DNA of 46,911 bases from Bacteroidota bacterium (GCA_019455105.1 JACFMZ010000008.1:1-46911); one strand, 5' to 3'; shown: positions 8,142-18,346, counted from the first letter of the stretch. Notes: generated by a model not told the origin, from the sequence alone. Made by a program: numbers and translations.

Positions 8142-11100
8142 AATTGATCCAGCGATTTTATTCTTTTCTCAGCCATTGCCGTCAGCTCAGGGTCTTGATT
8201 CTGTTTAACAACATACGAATAGGCTTCGCGCGCCTTCTGCACTTGATGGAGTTTTTCATAGCAGCCGCCGAGATTAAAATAAGCTTTGGAAATCCATAAC
8301 GTTGCAGCAGGAAAAACGTACCGCACGCGCATGTAAGAAAGCGCCGCCTCATTCCAATTATTTTGCGATTGATACGAAAGGCCGACAGCATATTGCGCTT
8401 CGGCGCCGATTTCATCCGTTCGGTTTGAGACTACGGATTTAAAATATTCAATGGCTTTTGCCTGCTGCTGATTATCATAACTCATCCAGCCGAGCGCAAG
8501 TTTCGATCGATCGGCAGCGGCGCTCTTCGGATATTTTTTTATCGTCTCGTCAAATTTTCCCGCCGCCGCATTGATCTGTCCGGTTCCTTTAAGAATCAGC
8601 GCCTGCTGATAGGAAGCTTCCGCTGCTTCATTTTCACGCGGATATTTTTCTTCAATTTTTGCAAATGCATTCAGCGCCACATCCGGTTTCCCCTGGCGCG
8701 AGGCAATGCCGCCGAGTTCAAATAACGACGAACTTGCCACGGAGTTTGACGGATATTTTTCCGATACCGTTTTAAATGCTTCATACGCCTTCTGATCGTT
8801 TTGAAGATTTAAATAACATTTACCCAGCCAATAGTTTGCCGGCGGAACGAGTTTACTGTGCGGAAAGCGCTGAAGAAAATCATTGTAAAACGCCGCTGCG
8901 CTGTCATATTGCTGATTTCCGTACAATAATTCGCCGATTTTAAAGTATAATTCATCCGTCTGGCGGGCGCGCGGATTATTAAATACATACTTTTGTATTG
9001 CCGAAATTGCTTCTGCTGTTTTGCCCAATAATGAATAGCAATATTGAATGCCGTTCACCGCATCCGCCGCATAAGGCGACGCAGGATACTGATCGGCAAC
9101 AATCTGGTACGCATTTACCGCAAACAGATATTTTTCAGAATTATAATACGCATCGCCGATGCTGTACTGCGCCTTCGGCACAAGCTCGCTTTGCGGATAA
9201 TTTTTCAGCATTTTTTGAAATTCCTGAACAGCGCTTGCGTATTGCTTATTTTGAAAATAAATAAATCCTATGCCATACTGCGCATCATCGGCATAGCCGG
9301 ATTTTGGATATTTCGCCGTTAATTCGGTAAAGACTGAAATTCCTTCTTTTGAATTTCCGGATCGATTTTCCGCCTGAGCAATTTGAAATAACACATAATC
9401 CGCATCCGAAGCATTAGGAAACAACTGAAGATATTTTCTGTAATTTTCTTTTGCTCTGCCGTAATCTTTTCCCGCAAAGTAACTATCCGCAAGACGCAGA
9501 CGAGCTTCCTGTCCGTATTTTTTTTCGGCATCCGGCGAGGCGAGAACTTTTTCAAATGTTGCGCTTGCTTGAATAAATTTTTCCAATTTGAAATAGGTCC
9601 ATCCCAGCCCGTATAACGCATCGCTCTTTTTTGTATCGGAGAGCGTATTCATTGCCAGCAGATACATTTTTTCCGCTTCGGAAAATTTTTCATTTTGAAA
9701 ATACGATTCCGCACTCCAAAAATACGCTTCACCGGCTTTTACATTTTTCGGATACAGCCGAAGGAACGTATCGAATCCTTTTATGGCTTCGGCATAATTT
9801 TTTAATTTATAATTTGTCCATGCTGTTTGAAAAACCGCATCCGCTTTTAAATCTCCCGAAGCGCCCGATTGTTCAACCGCCGTAAACGAAGCAAGGGCAT
9901 CGGAATATTTTTTCTGTGCTAAATATGTTTCACCAAGCATGCGCTGGGCATCAGAAAAAACATCGCCGGCGGAATACGCTTTCACAACTTTTGCAAATGT
10001 CTCAGCCGCTTTATCGTACTGTTTTGATTCGTAATAAATCATTCCGGCATCATACAGTGAATTATCGGCAAATTCACCGTTGGGAGCAGTGCTGACTACT
10101 TTCAAAAATGTTTCCAGTGCCTCCTGCGTTTTTCCGGAAAGCTGCTGCGCTTTTCCCTTCCGATACAATGCCTTGTGGGCAATTGCATCATTGCCGAATG
10201 AAAGTTCATCAAAAAGATTTATCGCCAGCTGATAATCGTTGGTTTTAAGATAGGTCCACGCGTAGGAATATTTCACTTCACGATAAAGCGGGCTGGCGGG
10301 ATGATCCTTCATAAACTCAATATACTTCTCGCGCGCGTGAGTATAATCTTCAAGATTGTAATATGCTTCCGCAACTAAATATTCAGAGCGGATGGATTCC
10401 GAGGTATCTTTTAAAGAGGGAATTGTTTTTGTAAGATAGTCAATACATTTTTTATACTCGCCGGACTGGAAATAGCATTCGCCGATTCGTACGGCAGTAG
10501 AAGAATATAATTCACTCTCTTGTTTTTCCGTTAACAGCTTTTGATAGACTTGAATTGCTTTGGCATATTCTTTCTTTTGTTCGTGCGTCCAGCCGAGAGA
10601 ATACAGAGCGTAGTCAGCCAGACGGTTATTCGGATAGCGTTCAATGCTCAAACGAAAATATAACTGCGCATTAACAATATCATTCAGTTTAAAATAACAT
10701 TCACCCACCCAATAGGCGCCTTCGCCTGCCTGATTTGACGACGCATATTTTTCGTAAATTTCTTTATAGTAACGAATGGCTTCGTTGTAAGATTGTTCGG
10801 AATAATAAATCTCACCAAGACGAAACAACGCATCGATTCGAAGTTTATGGCGCGGAAATTCCTTGATGAAATTTATAAAAATATCCGCCGAAGATTGTTT
10901 TTGGTCTAATCGAAATTTTGCTTCGGCAGAAAGAAAAATTGCATCAGGGCGTTTTTCACTGGTTGGATACGTATCGAGAAATTTTTTGAATTGCTCAAAC
11001 GATAATTGATATAATTGGTCGTTAAAAAGACCGTAGGCAAACGCATAATCCTGTTCTTCGCGAAGATCAGTGGAATTGACCTGCGCGAGAATAGGAGAGG

Positions 11101-11170
11101 CTGAAATAAAAAAAAGAAAAAATACGAAAAAACTTTTCACTGAAATTCTCAAATTATTGGCGTGTTTCAT
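8138..11170 (-). CDS. Giant tetratricopeptide-repeat envelope protein (YbgF/Tol-Pal-like)
   Basis: A 1010-residue protein with a signal peptide (FFVFFLFFISASPILAQ, cleavage near residue 30), so periplasmic. Almost the whole length is TPR units of the type found in YbgF/CpoB and BamD: repeats such as DAIFLSAEAKFRLDQ, GEIYYSEQSYNEAIRYY, GECYFKLNDIVNAQLYF and GWTHEQKKEYAKAIQVYQ, spaced ~35-37 residues; roughly 25 units by eye. Such superhelices act as protein-interaction scaffolds. It is the first gene of the operon with barrel, SPOR, ExbB, ExbD and TonB, and a promoter-like sequence lies ~30 bases upstream. The specific partner is not known. Confidence 0.85.
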   Translation of the reverse strand: MKHANNLRISVKSFFVFFLFFISASPILAQVNSTDLREEQDYAFAYGLFNDQLYQLSFEQFKKFLDTYPTSEKRPDAIFLSAEAKFRLDQKQSSADIFINFIKEFPRHKLRIDALFRLGEIYYSEQSYNEAIRYYKEIYEKYASSNQAGEGAYWVGECYFKLNDIVNAQLYFRLSIERYPNNRLADYALYSLGWTHEQKKEYAKAIQVYQKLLTEKQESELYSSTAVRIGECYFQSGEYKKCIDYLTKTIPSLKDTSESIRSEYLVAEAYYNLEDYTHAREKYIEFMKDHPASPLYREVKYSYAWTYLKTNDYQLAINLFDELSFGNDAIAHKALYRKGKAQQLSGKTQEALETFLKVVSTAPNGEFADNSLYDAGMIYYESKQYDKAAETFAKVVKAYSAGDVFSDAQRMLGETYLAQKKYSDALASFTAVEQSGASGDLKADAVFQTAWTNYKLKNYAEAIKGFDTFLRLYPKNVKAGEAYFWSAESYFQNEKFSEAEKMYLLAMNTLSDTKKSDALYGLGWTYFKLEKFIQASATFEKVLASPDAEKKYGQEARLRLADSYFAGKDYGRAKENYRKYLQLFPNASDADYVLFQIAQAENRSGNSKEGISVFTELTAKYPKSGYADDAQYGIGFIYFQNKQYASAVQEFQKMLKNYPQSELVPKAQYSIGDAYYNSEKYLFAVNAYQIVADQYPASPYAADAVNGIQYCYSLLGKTAEAISAIQKYVFNNPRARQTDELYFKIGELLYGNQQYDSAAAFYNDFLQRFPHSKLVPPANYWLGKCYLNLQNDQKAYEAFKTVSEKYPSNSVASSSLFELGGIASRQGKPDVALNAFAKIEEKYPRENEAAEASYQQALILKGTGQINAAAGKFDETIKKYPKSAAADRSKLALGWMSYDNQQQAKAIEYFKSVVSNRTDEIGAEAQYAVGLSYQSQNNWNEAALSYMRVRYVFPAATLWISKAYFNLGGCYEKLHQVQKAREAYSYVVKQNQDPELTAMAEKRIKSLDQL

Positions 11171-11207
11171 TTAAAGTATGATATTAAATGAGCCATTTAA
11201 CCTACTC

Positions 11208-11236
11208 AATTTAACATAAGTTAGAAATGTAGTCAA
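11208..11236 (-). promoter_or_regulatory. Sigma-70-like promoter of the TPR-exbBD-tonB operon
   Basis: On the minus strand TTGACT (11236-11231) and TAAATT (11213-11208) are separated by exactly 17 bases. Transcription would start near 11201, about 30 bases before the ATG at 11170. Bacteroidota housekeeping promoters often look different (TTTG / TAnnTTTG), so the match is tentative. Confidence 0.4.
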
Positions 11237-11270
11237 TAGACATTCTAAATTATAAGACGAATTTAAAAGC

Positions 11271-11298
11271 AAAACGGCGCATAAATGCACCGTTTTTT
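11271..11298 (-). terminator. Rho-independent terminator-like hairpin after the PafA-type phosphatase
   Basis: AAAACGG-x-GCAT-2-ATGC-x-CCGTTTT forms a near-perfect 12-pair stem with one G-T pair and a very short loop. It lies ~25 bases past the phosphatase stop on the minus strand; T-rich sequence flanks both sides, so it may act in both directions. Confidence 0.6.
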
Positions 11299-11321
11299 AC
11301 TAACCAGATTAGCTATTTGAA

Positions 11322-12923
11322 TTACTGAAAAATTTCCGTTAAAACTTTTCCATCAATTTCTTTAGGAAAAGAAAAACCAAAAAAGCGGGCTATCGTGGGC
11401 GCAATATCGGCAGAATGTGCTTCATCTAAAATTTTTTCCGGTTTTACTGAATTCCACCAAAAAACCACAGGAATGTGCGTATCATATAAATACGGCGAGC
11501 CGTGTGTTGTGCCGGTTGAATTGGAAGAAACAATGCTGTTCTCTTTTATTCGCAGCTGAAAATCTTTACAGCGCGATGCTAAATAACTGTTTCGATATTT
11601 CTGCATAAACAATTTTTCCGTCGGCGATTGAGATTCCATCTCGCGGCGGAAATATATTTCGGGATAAATTTTCCACGAAAGAATACCGTACCGGATTTTT
11701 GCTTCTATTGCCGATGAGTCAAATCCGAGCGCGCTTGCCTTTGCGTAATTAATATATCCGTTGCGTGTCAGAATTTCTTCATCGGAATGTAATTCTTTTT
11801 TTAATTTTTTTGCCAGAGAATCAAATGCCGGTTTTATTAATTCTTTATAACTGAAGCGGACCGCATCAACGCCGTTCATCTGCGAATTAAATTCCGGCAG
11901 CGGGCAGCCGGCGTGGTCGGCGCTTAATGCCACAATGTACCCGTCTTTGCCGACTAAATTTTCAATATCGTTAAAAAATTTTCCTAATGTGCGGTCTAAC
12001 TGAATCAGGTAATCCATCATTTCATGGCTGTCCGGTCCGTAACCGTGTCCGACATAATCGCAGCTTGAAAATGAGACACAAAGCAGATCAACAACGCCTC
12101 GCTTGCTTAACTTTTCATGGGTAATTGCCTCCAATGCAAAATCGGTAAGAAGTTTATCACCCCACGGCGTTCCGGTAATTTCCGTTCCCTTTTTCCCTTT
12201 GGTAAATGGATGTGGAAAGGAGGAACTCCCGTCGGTCTGCCGTTCGGCAAAAAAATTATCCGGACCAATCTTATCATATTCTTTTTCAGGAAGAATTTTT
12301 ATCCATGCATCAGGAACATTTTTTTCTGCCCAGTCTTGTGCATTAAAATCTTTTACCCACTTCGGCAGCGATTTGGTGTAATAGGCAGAAGTAACCATGG
12401 CATCATTCTTACCGTCATACCAAAAGGCAAAGTCGGGATGTTTTCCGCTCATTAAAATGGCGGCGCGGTCTTTATTGGAAATGCCGATTACTTTAGACTT
12501 CGGCGAAGCTTTTTTTAGCCAATCGCCGAGACCGTCCACCAAAAGATTTTTTGCCGAAAATCCGCCCCCGATGCCGTCCACTTTTTCTGCTGTTGAATCG
12601 GCAACGCAGTACATACTCTTCATTGTTTCGCGGTCAATCCAATCATTGCTGACAATTCCGCTTCGGTGAGGATACGAGCCGGTGCCGAGCGTCGCGTGAC
12701 CGGGACCGGTTTCGCTGGTAGCATAATTCAAATCGGCATTCACAAAGTTTTTACTCTGTTCACGAAGACGTTTTAATCCGCCGGTATAATATTGGCTGTA
12801 CCGTTCCAAATAATCCGCACGCATCTGATCAACAGAAATAAAAAGAATTAATTTTTGTTTCGGTGCTTCCTTAGCCGAGAGTGATAAAAATCCGAACAGA
12901 ATAAGTAAAAAATATTTTTTCAT
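11322..12923 (-). CDS. PafA-type alkaline phosphatase superfamily phosphomonoesterase
   Basis: A 533-residue protein with signal peptide (MKKYFLLILFGFLSLSAKEA), so periplasmic or surface. Metal ligand motif SVDQMRAD (Asp32), nucleophile motif SETGPGHATLGTG (Thr72), SNDW (Asn93) and NKDRAAI (Lys151, Arg153), then SADHAGCPLPE with metal-binding Asp and His. The Asn, Lys and Arg positions match those that distinguish the PafA monoesterase from nucleotide pyrophosphatases of the same superfamily. It would release phosphate from organic phosphomonoesters without phosphate-starvation control being visible. A strong GGAGG lies 6 bases before ATG. It is the last gene after tkt and the DUF1761 gene, 24 bases downstream. 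Confidence 0.85.
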   Translation of the reverse strand: MKKYFLLILFGFLSLSAKEAPKQKLILFISVDQMRADYLERYSQYYTGGLKRLREQSKNFVNADLNYATSETGPGHATLGTGSYPHRSGIVSNDWIDRETMKSMYCVADSTAEKVDGIGGGFSAKNLLVDGLGDWLKKASPKSKVIGISNKDRAAILMSGKHPDFAFWYDGKNDAMVTSAYYTKSLPKWVKDFNAQDWAEKNVPDAWIKILPEKEYDKIGPDNFFAERQTDGSSSFPHPFTKGKKGTEITGTPWGDKLLTDFALEAITHEKLSKRGVVDLLCVSFSSCDYVGHGYGPDSHEMMDYLIQLDRTLGKFFNDIENLVGKDGYIVALSADHAGCPLPEFNSQMNGVDAVRFSYKELIKPAFDSLAKKLKKELHSDEEILTRNGYINYAKASALGFDSSAIEAKIRYGILSWKIYPEIYFRREMESQSPTEKLFMQKYRNSYLASRCKDFQLRIKENSIVSSNSTGTTHGSPYLYDTHIPVVFWWNSVKPEKILDEAHSADIAPTIARFFGFSFPKEIDGKVLTEIFQ

Positions 12924-12947
12924 AAAACCTCCAAAACGTTTGTATTG

Positions 12948-13367
12948 TTATTTCCACATGGCAAGGAGTGTTGCCGAAATGATAAACATTGCTAAAAAAT
13001 ATCCGCTGTGAATTAACAGCAGTTTCCTCGAGCGGTGCTCAAGCATATAGCTGAATGTTGACGTCGGAACGGAAAATCCCAGCCAAACAATAATGCCGAC
13101 GACAATTCCTTCCGTCATCGATTCCGCCCCGAGATAATTGACGACATTCTTCATCATGTAACACTCCAAAAGAATTGCCGCATATGCGAGACCGAAATAT
13201 TTTAATGCTCGGTCGTCAACTTCTTCTTTTGTTCTTCCGATATGTTTCAGCCAGATATTTCCGAAGAGCGCCGGCGAGTACCAAAATGTTCCGATAGAAA
13301 AGCAGACAACGGAAGCGATGAATATCGGAAAAACTTGTATGTGCCCGTGCGGAAGAAAGAATTCCAT
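12948..13367 (-). CDS. DUF1761-family membrane protein
   Basis: A 139-residue protein with four predicted membrane segments (~12-30, ~57-75, ~85-103, ~115-137). The N-terminal half FPIFIASVVCFSIGTFWYSP followed by LFGNIWLKHIGRTKEE is the signature of the DUF1761 family; the family's function is unknown. The start codon overlaps the transketolase stop by one base (TAATG), so it is translationally coupled to tkt. Nothing in the sequence explains why it sits with tkt. Confidence 0.75.
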   Translation of the reverse strand: MEFFLPHGHIQVFPIFIASVVCFSIGTFWYSPALFGNIWLKHIGRTKEEVDDRALKYFGLAYAAILLECYMMKNVVNYLGAESMTEGIVVGIIVWLGFSVPTSTFSYMLEHRSRKLLLIHSGYFLAMFIISATLLAMWK

Positions 13368-15367
13368 TATTGTGCGAGCAGTTTTTTTGCTTGTGAATAA
13401 ACAACTTCAGCAGTAAATCCAAAATGCTTAAACAACATATCCGCCGGAGCCGAAAGACCGAAAGAATTCATTCCAATCATCACGCCGTTTTCACCGATAT
13501 ACTTATGCCAGCCGAGTTCCACTCCTGCTTCAACGGCAATTTTCCTTCCCTTTTTCGGAATGACGGAATTTTTATATTCACCAGACTGCTGTTCAAATAA
13601 TTCCCACGACGGCATGCTGATTACGCGTGCGGAAATTCCTTCGGCTGTTAATCTTTCATACGCTTGAATAACATACTGCACTTCCGAACCTGTGCCGATT
13701 AACAAAAGCTCCGGCGATGGTGAATTTTCCGCAAGCGTGTAGGCGCCCTTGGAAAAGTTTTCGGCAGAAGCATATTTTAACCTGTCAATCAGCGGCACTT
13801 TTTGGCGCGTCAGAGTAAGCGCCACCGGACCTTTTGTATATTCAACGGCAGTTTTCCACGCCTGCACTGTTTCGTTTGCATCAGCAGGACGAAGAACCAG
13901 AAGGTTCGGAATTGCACGCAGAGCAGCAAAGTGTTCAACCGGCTGATGCGTCGGACCGTCTTCGCCGAGTCCGATGCTGTCGTGCGTAAAAACATAAATC
14001 GGACGAATGCCCATTAACGAGGCAAGCCGAATCGGCGGGCGCATATAATCCGTAAAAACAAAAAATGTTCCGCCGTACGGAATAATTCCCTGGGTGAGTG
14101 CAATGCCGTTAAGAATTGAACCCATGGCATGTTCACGCACTCCGTAATGAAGATATTTTCCGCCGTACGATTTCGGATTGAAATTTTCTGTTCCTTTTAC
14201 AAAGGTATTGTTTGAAGGCGTAAGGTCTGCCGAGCCGCCGAACATGGTCGGTAAATGCGGAAGAATTGCCGAAAGAATTTTTCCTGAAGCTTCACGGGTT
14301 GCAATAGTACCGTTTTCAGAAGTAAACTGCGGCAACGCTTTCTTCCATTCATCGCCGAAATTTCCCTGCAATGCATTTTCTAATGTTGCAGCAAGAACAG
14401 GATTTTCTTTTTTATACACCTCAAATTTTTTCTGCCAAGCTTCTTCTTTTTCTTTTCCCAGTTGAACGGCGCTCCGCATATTTTGCATAACTTCATCTGG
14501 GATAAAAAAGAATTTATTTTCGTCCCAACCGTACGCCTGTTTTGTTAATTTAATTTCTTCATCTCCGAGAGGCGAGCCGTGCACTTCCGGCGTATCTTGT
14601 TTGTGCGGACTTCCAAATCCGATATGTGTTTTCACTTTAATCAGCGACGGCTTATCAGTTATCTGCCGTGCATGACGAATTGCGATTTCTAGTTTTTCAA
14701 GATCATTTCCATCGTGAACCGTTTGAACATGCCAGCCGTACGCTTCAAACCGCGCGCCGACATCTTCGGTAAAGGCAAGCTGCGTGCTTCCATCAATACT
14801 GATAGAATTATCATCATACAGACAAATAATATTTCCCAGCTTTAAATGCCCGGCAAGCGAAGCGGCTTCCGAAGAAACACCTTCCATCAAATCACCATCG
14901 CCGCACATAACGTAAATTGAATAATTAAATATTTCACAATTCGGTGTGTTAAATGTTGCCGCAAGATATTTTTCCGCAATTGCCATTCCAACGGCATTGG
15001 AAAATCCCTGTCCCAGCGGACCGGTGGTTGTTTCTACTCCGGGGGTATGTCCGTATTCCGGATGTCCGGGAGTTTTGCTGTGAAGCTGACGGAAATTTTT
15101 CAAATCATCCAGCGAAAGATTATATCCGGTTAAATGCAGCAGACTGTAAAGAAGCATTGAACCGTGTCCGCCGGAAAGAATAAACCGATCGCGGTTTATC
15201 CATTGCGGATTCGCCGGGTTATGATGAAGAAATTTTTTCCAAATTACGTATGCTGTCGGAGCGGCGCCCATCGGCATTCCCGGATGACCGGATTTTGCTT
15301 TTTGAATGCTGTCAATAGATAATGTGCGAATAGTATTAATTGATTCTTGATCGATTGAAGGAGTCAT
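13367..15367 (-). CDS. tkt: Transketolase
   Basis: A 666-residue protein of full family length. Transfers two-carbon ketol units between sugar phosphates in the pentose phosphate pathway, using thiamine diphosphate. Motifs in order: [11 protein letters not shown] near the N-terminus, [15 protein letters not shown], the ThDP-binding [19 protein letters not shown], the pyrimidine domain [16 protein letters not shown], and [20 protein letters not shown]; the C-terminal transketolase domain follows ([14 protein letters not shown]). All expected active-site histidines are visible. It heads a three-gene operon; the upstream ~120 bases are AT-rich but no confident promoter was picked. Confidence 0.95.
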   Translation of the reverse strand: MTPSIDQESINTIRTLSIDSIQKAKSGHPGMPMGAAPTAYVIWKKFLHHNPANPQWINRDRFILSGGHGSMLLYSLLHLTGYNLSLDDLKNFRQLHSKTPGHPEYGHTPGVETTTGPLGQGFSNAVGMAIAEKYLAATFNTPNCEIFNYSIYVMCGDGDLMEGVSSEAASLAGHLKLGNIICLYDDNSISIDGSTQLAFTEDVGARFEAYGWHVQTVHDGNDLEKLEIAIRHARQITDKPSLIKVKTHIGFGSPHKQDTPEVHGSPLGDEEIKLTKQAYGWDENKFFFIPDEVMQNMRSAVQLGKEKEEAWQKKFEVYKKENPVLAATLENALQGNFGDEWKKALPQFTSENGTIATREASGKILSAILPHLPTMFGGSADLTPSNNTFVKGTENFNPKSYGGKYLHYGVREHAMGSILNGIALTQGIIPYGGTFFVFTDYMRPPIRLASLMGIRPIYVFTHDSIGLGEDGPTHQPVEHFAALRAIPNLLVLRPADANETVQAWKTAVEYTKGPVALTLTRQKVPLIDRLKYASAENFSKGAYTLAENSPSPELLLIGTGSEVQYVIQAYERLTAEGISARVISMPSWELFEQQSGEYKNSVIPKKGRKIAVEAGVELGWHKYIGENGVMIGMNSFGLSAPADMLFKHFGFTAEVVYSQAKKLLAQ

Positions 15368-15492
15368 AAATTTTCTACTTTGAGTGAATAATAAAATAAT
15401 AACTAAAATAGAAAAATTGTTTGAAAGATAAAAGAAAAGCAGAATAAGAAATGATGCTTGCTGTTACGGCACAATCAAAAGACATTTAAAAC

Positions 15493-15520
15493 ACCAACAT
15501 CCCTGTAAAGGGATGTTGGT
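15493..15520 (-). terminator. Strong hairpin terminator after the four-repeat protein
   Basis: A perfect 12-bp stem, ACCAACATCCCT (15493-15504) with AGGGATGTTGGT (15509-15520), and a 4-base loop. On the minus strand it is followed by GTTTTAAA, 25 bases past the stop of the gene ending at 15545. Confidence 0.7.
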
Positions 15521-15544
15521 AAAAATTTTCTCGCCGGCAAATAA

Positions 15545-17383
15545 TTATTCTTTATAGATTGTAATTCCCCAGTGTATTCTGTCTTCCGGCGGATCGTCAT
15601 TCCAATCACCGTACGCATGCGAATCATCAGTGCGATAATGTAAGATATATTCTCCTTTATCAAGATAGAGTGTTCTATCAACCAATCGATTTTTCCGGGC
15701 GCCGCCGGCACGTTCCGTCATACCGTAAGTCATTTCCCAAATTGTTTTGCCGGTTTTAGCATCTTCAATCCAGCCGTAATCGGCCATTTCTCTGTCCCCA
15801 TCGGCTTCACCTAAGGCATAAATTCTTACTTTTTGTGCTACAGAAAGAGAAAACGGCTGCTGAACATTTTTATCATCACGCACTTTTATTAATTGTGCAA
15901 CGATGTTTGCTTCATTTTCAACATTAAAGGTTGCAACATTATTCATTGAAAAGTTATCACCCGCACCGTAGAGAGTAATTCCCCACGAATCCGGATCGTA
16001 CGGCGCATCGCTGTTCCAATCACCATAGGCATGTGAATCATCCGTTTGGTAATTTACAATATAGTCGCCTTTCGGAAGAGAAATAATCTCATCGACCATT
16101 CTGTTTTTTGAAGCGCCTCCGGCATGGCGGGTAGTGGTATATTCCATTGTCCAGACACGTTTATGGGTTTTGGCATTGGTAATCCATCCGTAATCTGCAA
16201 GTTCTCTATTCGAAGCATTTCCTTCACCAAGAGCGTAAATACGAATCTTTGAATCTGCTTTCAGAGAAAATCCGGCACTCACATCTTCATCATTTCGTAC
16301 TTTCGTTAATCGAATAATGATATTTTTCCCTTCATTCGAATAATCCGAAATTCTTACATCTTTAATATTCGATTCATTTTCGACGGAAAGGGTAATTCCA
16401 TAATTAAACGGATCGTACGGCGGTGTGGCATTCCAATCGTCGCGTGAATGGGAATCATCCGTAACAAATGATAATTCATAATTTCCCTTCTTTAATAAAA
16501 CGGTACCATTGAATTCAATATTTTTTTCAGAACCGCCGGCATACACCGTATTTTTAGATGTCATTTCCCACACGCGTTCCCGCGTTTCTTCATTCGTCAG
16601 CCAACCGTAATCAAAAACAGAATTTCTTCCTCTGCCTTCGCCGATAGCATAAATTTTTATCGGCACATCCTGCGTAAGAGTAATACGTTTTTTCAAAAAC
16701 GCATTATCGCCGAGCCCGGTACCGGAAAAAACAATATTGGAAAATTTTTTCGGTGCATTAAAAATTTGAACAGCAGCTTTACGATCATCCGCAGCCGAGA
16801 GTGTTACATACCATGAATCTTTCGCGTATTCCATAAACTCATCAACCATGGATTTTTCTCCGCCGAACCAAGTAAACCATTTCGGACGGCTGCCGGTGTT
16901 TTGTGTTTTCCGCCGGTCGATATTGATAGAGGAATAATTAAATGTTGAACTTCGCACAAATCCGTATGCCGAAAAATATACTTCGTAAGAACCTTTTTTC
17001 ATTGAGAGCGTGCCGTTAAATTCTCTGTGCGTATCTTTTCCGTTTGTATTACGCATGGTCATCTCCCACACTAATGCTCTTGTGTCGGCATTAATAATCC
17101 ACGCGCCGGCATACATTGAACTTGCTCCTTTGCTGTCGTCAAACAAATCACTCCAAACATTTTTCGAACCTCCGCCGACAGCATCAACGGAAACATCCAT
17201 ATCTTCAGCAAGCGTAAAACCAATTCCCTTTACTTCCTGCTGTGTAAAATCTTTCAATGAGATAAAATAATACTTCCCGTCTTTCGATTGTAACGGTTGT
17301 TCAGAGAGCGCGGAACAATTATAAAGAATCAGCAAAACAGAACAGGTAAAGAGAATTTTTCCTTTCGTACAGACCCGCATCAT
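15545..17383 (-). CDS. Unrecognised exported protein with four tandem domains (TDDSH/GDWN repeats)
   Basis: A 612-residue protein with a hydrophobic N-terminus (ILFTCSVLLILYNC); Cys23 could be a lipobox Cys in the relaxed Bacteroidota sense. Four homologous ~115-120-residue domains follow at ~39-150, 216-333, 354-473 and 493-612. Shared features are KIRIYALGEG, DYGWI-(T/E)-NAKT, VWEMTY, AGG-(A/S)-KN, a KG-(D/E/N)-Y strand, and in copies 2-4 the motif TDDSH-x-x-x-DWN, then P-x-D-x-x-x-(W/Y)-GIT. Copy 1 lacks the TDDSH/GDWN loop. The pattern is beta-sandwich-like and acidic-loop-rich, perhaps binding metal or carbohydrate. No family was recognised. AGGAG lies 4 bases before ATG. It stands alone with its own terminator. 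Confidence 0.75.
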   Translation of the reverse strand: MMRVCTKGKILFTCSVLLILYNCSALSEQPLQSKDGKYYFISLKDFTQQEVKGIGFTLAEDMDVSVDAVGGGSKNVWSDLFDDSKGASSMYAGAWIINADTRALVWEMTMRNTNGKDTHREFNGTLSMKKGSYEVYFSAYGFVRSSTFNYSSINIDRRKTQNTGSRPKWFTWFGGEKSMVDEFMEYAKDSWYVTLSAADDRKAAVQIFNAPKKFSNIVFSGTGLGDNAFLKKRITLTQDVPIKIYAIGEGRGRNSVFDYGWLTNEETRERVWEMTSKNTVYAGGSEKNIEFNGTVLLKKGNYELSFVTDDSHSRDDWNATPPYDPFNYGITLSVENESNIKDVRISDYSNEGKNIIIRLTKVRNDEDVSAGFSLKADSKIRIYALGEGNASNRELADYGWITNAKTHKRVWTMEYTTTRHAGGASKNRMVDEIISLPKGDYIVNYQTDDSHAYGDWNSDAPYDPDSWGITLYGAGDNFSMNNVATFNVENEANIVAQLIKVRDDKNVQQPFSLSVAQKVRIYALGEADGDREMADYGWIEDAKTGKTIWEMTYGMTERAGGARKNRLVDRTLYLDKGEYILHYRTDDSHAYGDWNDDPPEDRIHWGITIYKE

Positions 17384-17584
17384 GTGCTCCTGTGGTTTTT
17401 CTAAAATTTCTAATATCTTTTTACGGAATGGAAAGATTTTTGTTGCGAATTGTGAGAGATTCTATGAAAAACTAAACAAAAATCTGAATAAATATAAAGA
17501 AAATTTTCTTTTTTTAGAGATTTTTATAATAACGAAAGGAAGAGAGGTTCTTCTTCGGCAGAATGGTTCAAACGGTTTTCAAAC

Positions 17585-18346
17585 TCAAATTATTTCAATT
17601 TCCGTATCGGGAATCCAGCCGACTTTGCCGTCGGCAAGTTTTATTTTTCGCCATTTATTCACTCCATCCAGCACCTGAACTTTTATTCCGCCGTGAAGAA
17701 TAAAGAGATCGTTTCCTTTACTATCCGGCGCGGATTTTATGTTGGCAACATCGCTCATAATAACCGCAAACTCGGTATTTGCTTCCCGGTATGATTGAAT
17801 GAAATAATTGACAATGCCGAAAAATAACAACAAAGAAAAAAACATTCCGGCGAAAAATGAAAACCGTTTTGCAGCATACGATTTTGCAAAAAGAAAAAAA
17901 GTAAATGAAGCAAGAAGCACAATATACAACGCATACATCAGCCAGAGCATTGTTTTTACGGAAAAAATCGTCAGCAGTGAATTTGCCCATTGATAAAACG
18001 GCAATTCCGGAATCGGTTCTATCTTGTCAATGACTTTCATATTGGCAAGCTGAAGATTTACCTTTAAATCTTCATCGCCGGAAAGAAATTTTTTTGCCCG
18101 TTCATAATTTAAAATTGCCGCCGGTATATTTCCGGATTTGTAATACGCATTGCCGAGATTAAAATAGACCGCTCCGCTTTCGTATCCGTTTTTTAAAATA
18201 GATTGATACTGTGAAATCGCCGCATCATATTTTTGAGCGAGATAAAGTTTATTGGCATCTTCAAAGACGCTATTCAGTTCGGCACGCTGTGCCGAGACAA
18301 CGGCGCCGAGTCCGAACACCAAAGCAAGAAAATATTGTATTCTCAT
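17585..18346 (-). CDS. batE: BatE: TPR and SH3-domain membrane protein
   Basis: A 253-residue protein starting at MRIQYFLALVFG, chosen because this ATG overlaps the batD stop (ATGA) and begins a signal peptide; the frame is open upstream but inside batD. Order: signal peptide, TPR units (~22-105: ANKLYLAQKYDAAISQY, GNAYYKSGNIPAAILNYERA), two membrane segments (~130-180), and a C-terminal bacterial SH3 domain (~190-253, NIKSAPDSKGNDLFILHGG, then GWIPDTEIEII). It is the terminal gene of the bat (aerotolerance) operon; its role in the periplasmic Bat complex is inferred from the family. Confidence 0.85.
   Translation of the reverse strand: MRIQYFLALVFGLGAVVSAQRAELNSVFEDANKLYLAQKYDAAISQYQSILKNGYESGAVYFNLGNAYYKSGNIPAAILNYERAKKFLSGDEDLKVNLQLANMKVIDKIEPIPELPFYQWANSLLTIFSVKTMLWLMYALYIVLLASFTFFLFAKSYAAKRFSFFAGMFFSLLLFFGIVNYFIQSYREANTEFAVIMSDVANIKSAPDSKGNDLFILHGGIKVQVLDGVNKWRKIKLADGKVGWIPDTEIEII

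Noticed and set aside
17382-17678. Plus-strand open frame in the gap between batE and the four-repeat protein
   Set aside because: AT-rich leader sequence with no homology-like pattern, and it overlaps the end of batE on the other strand.
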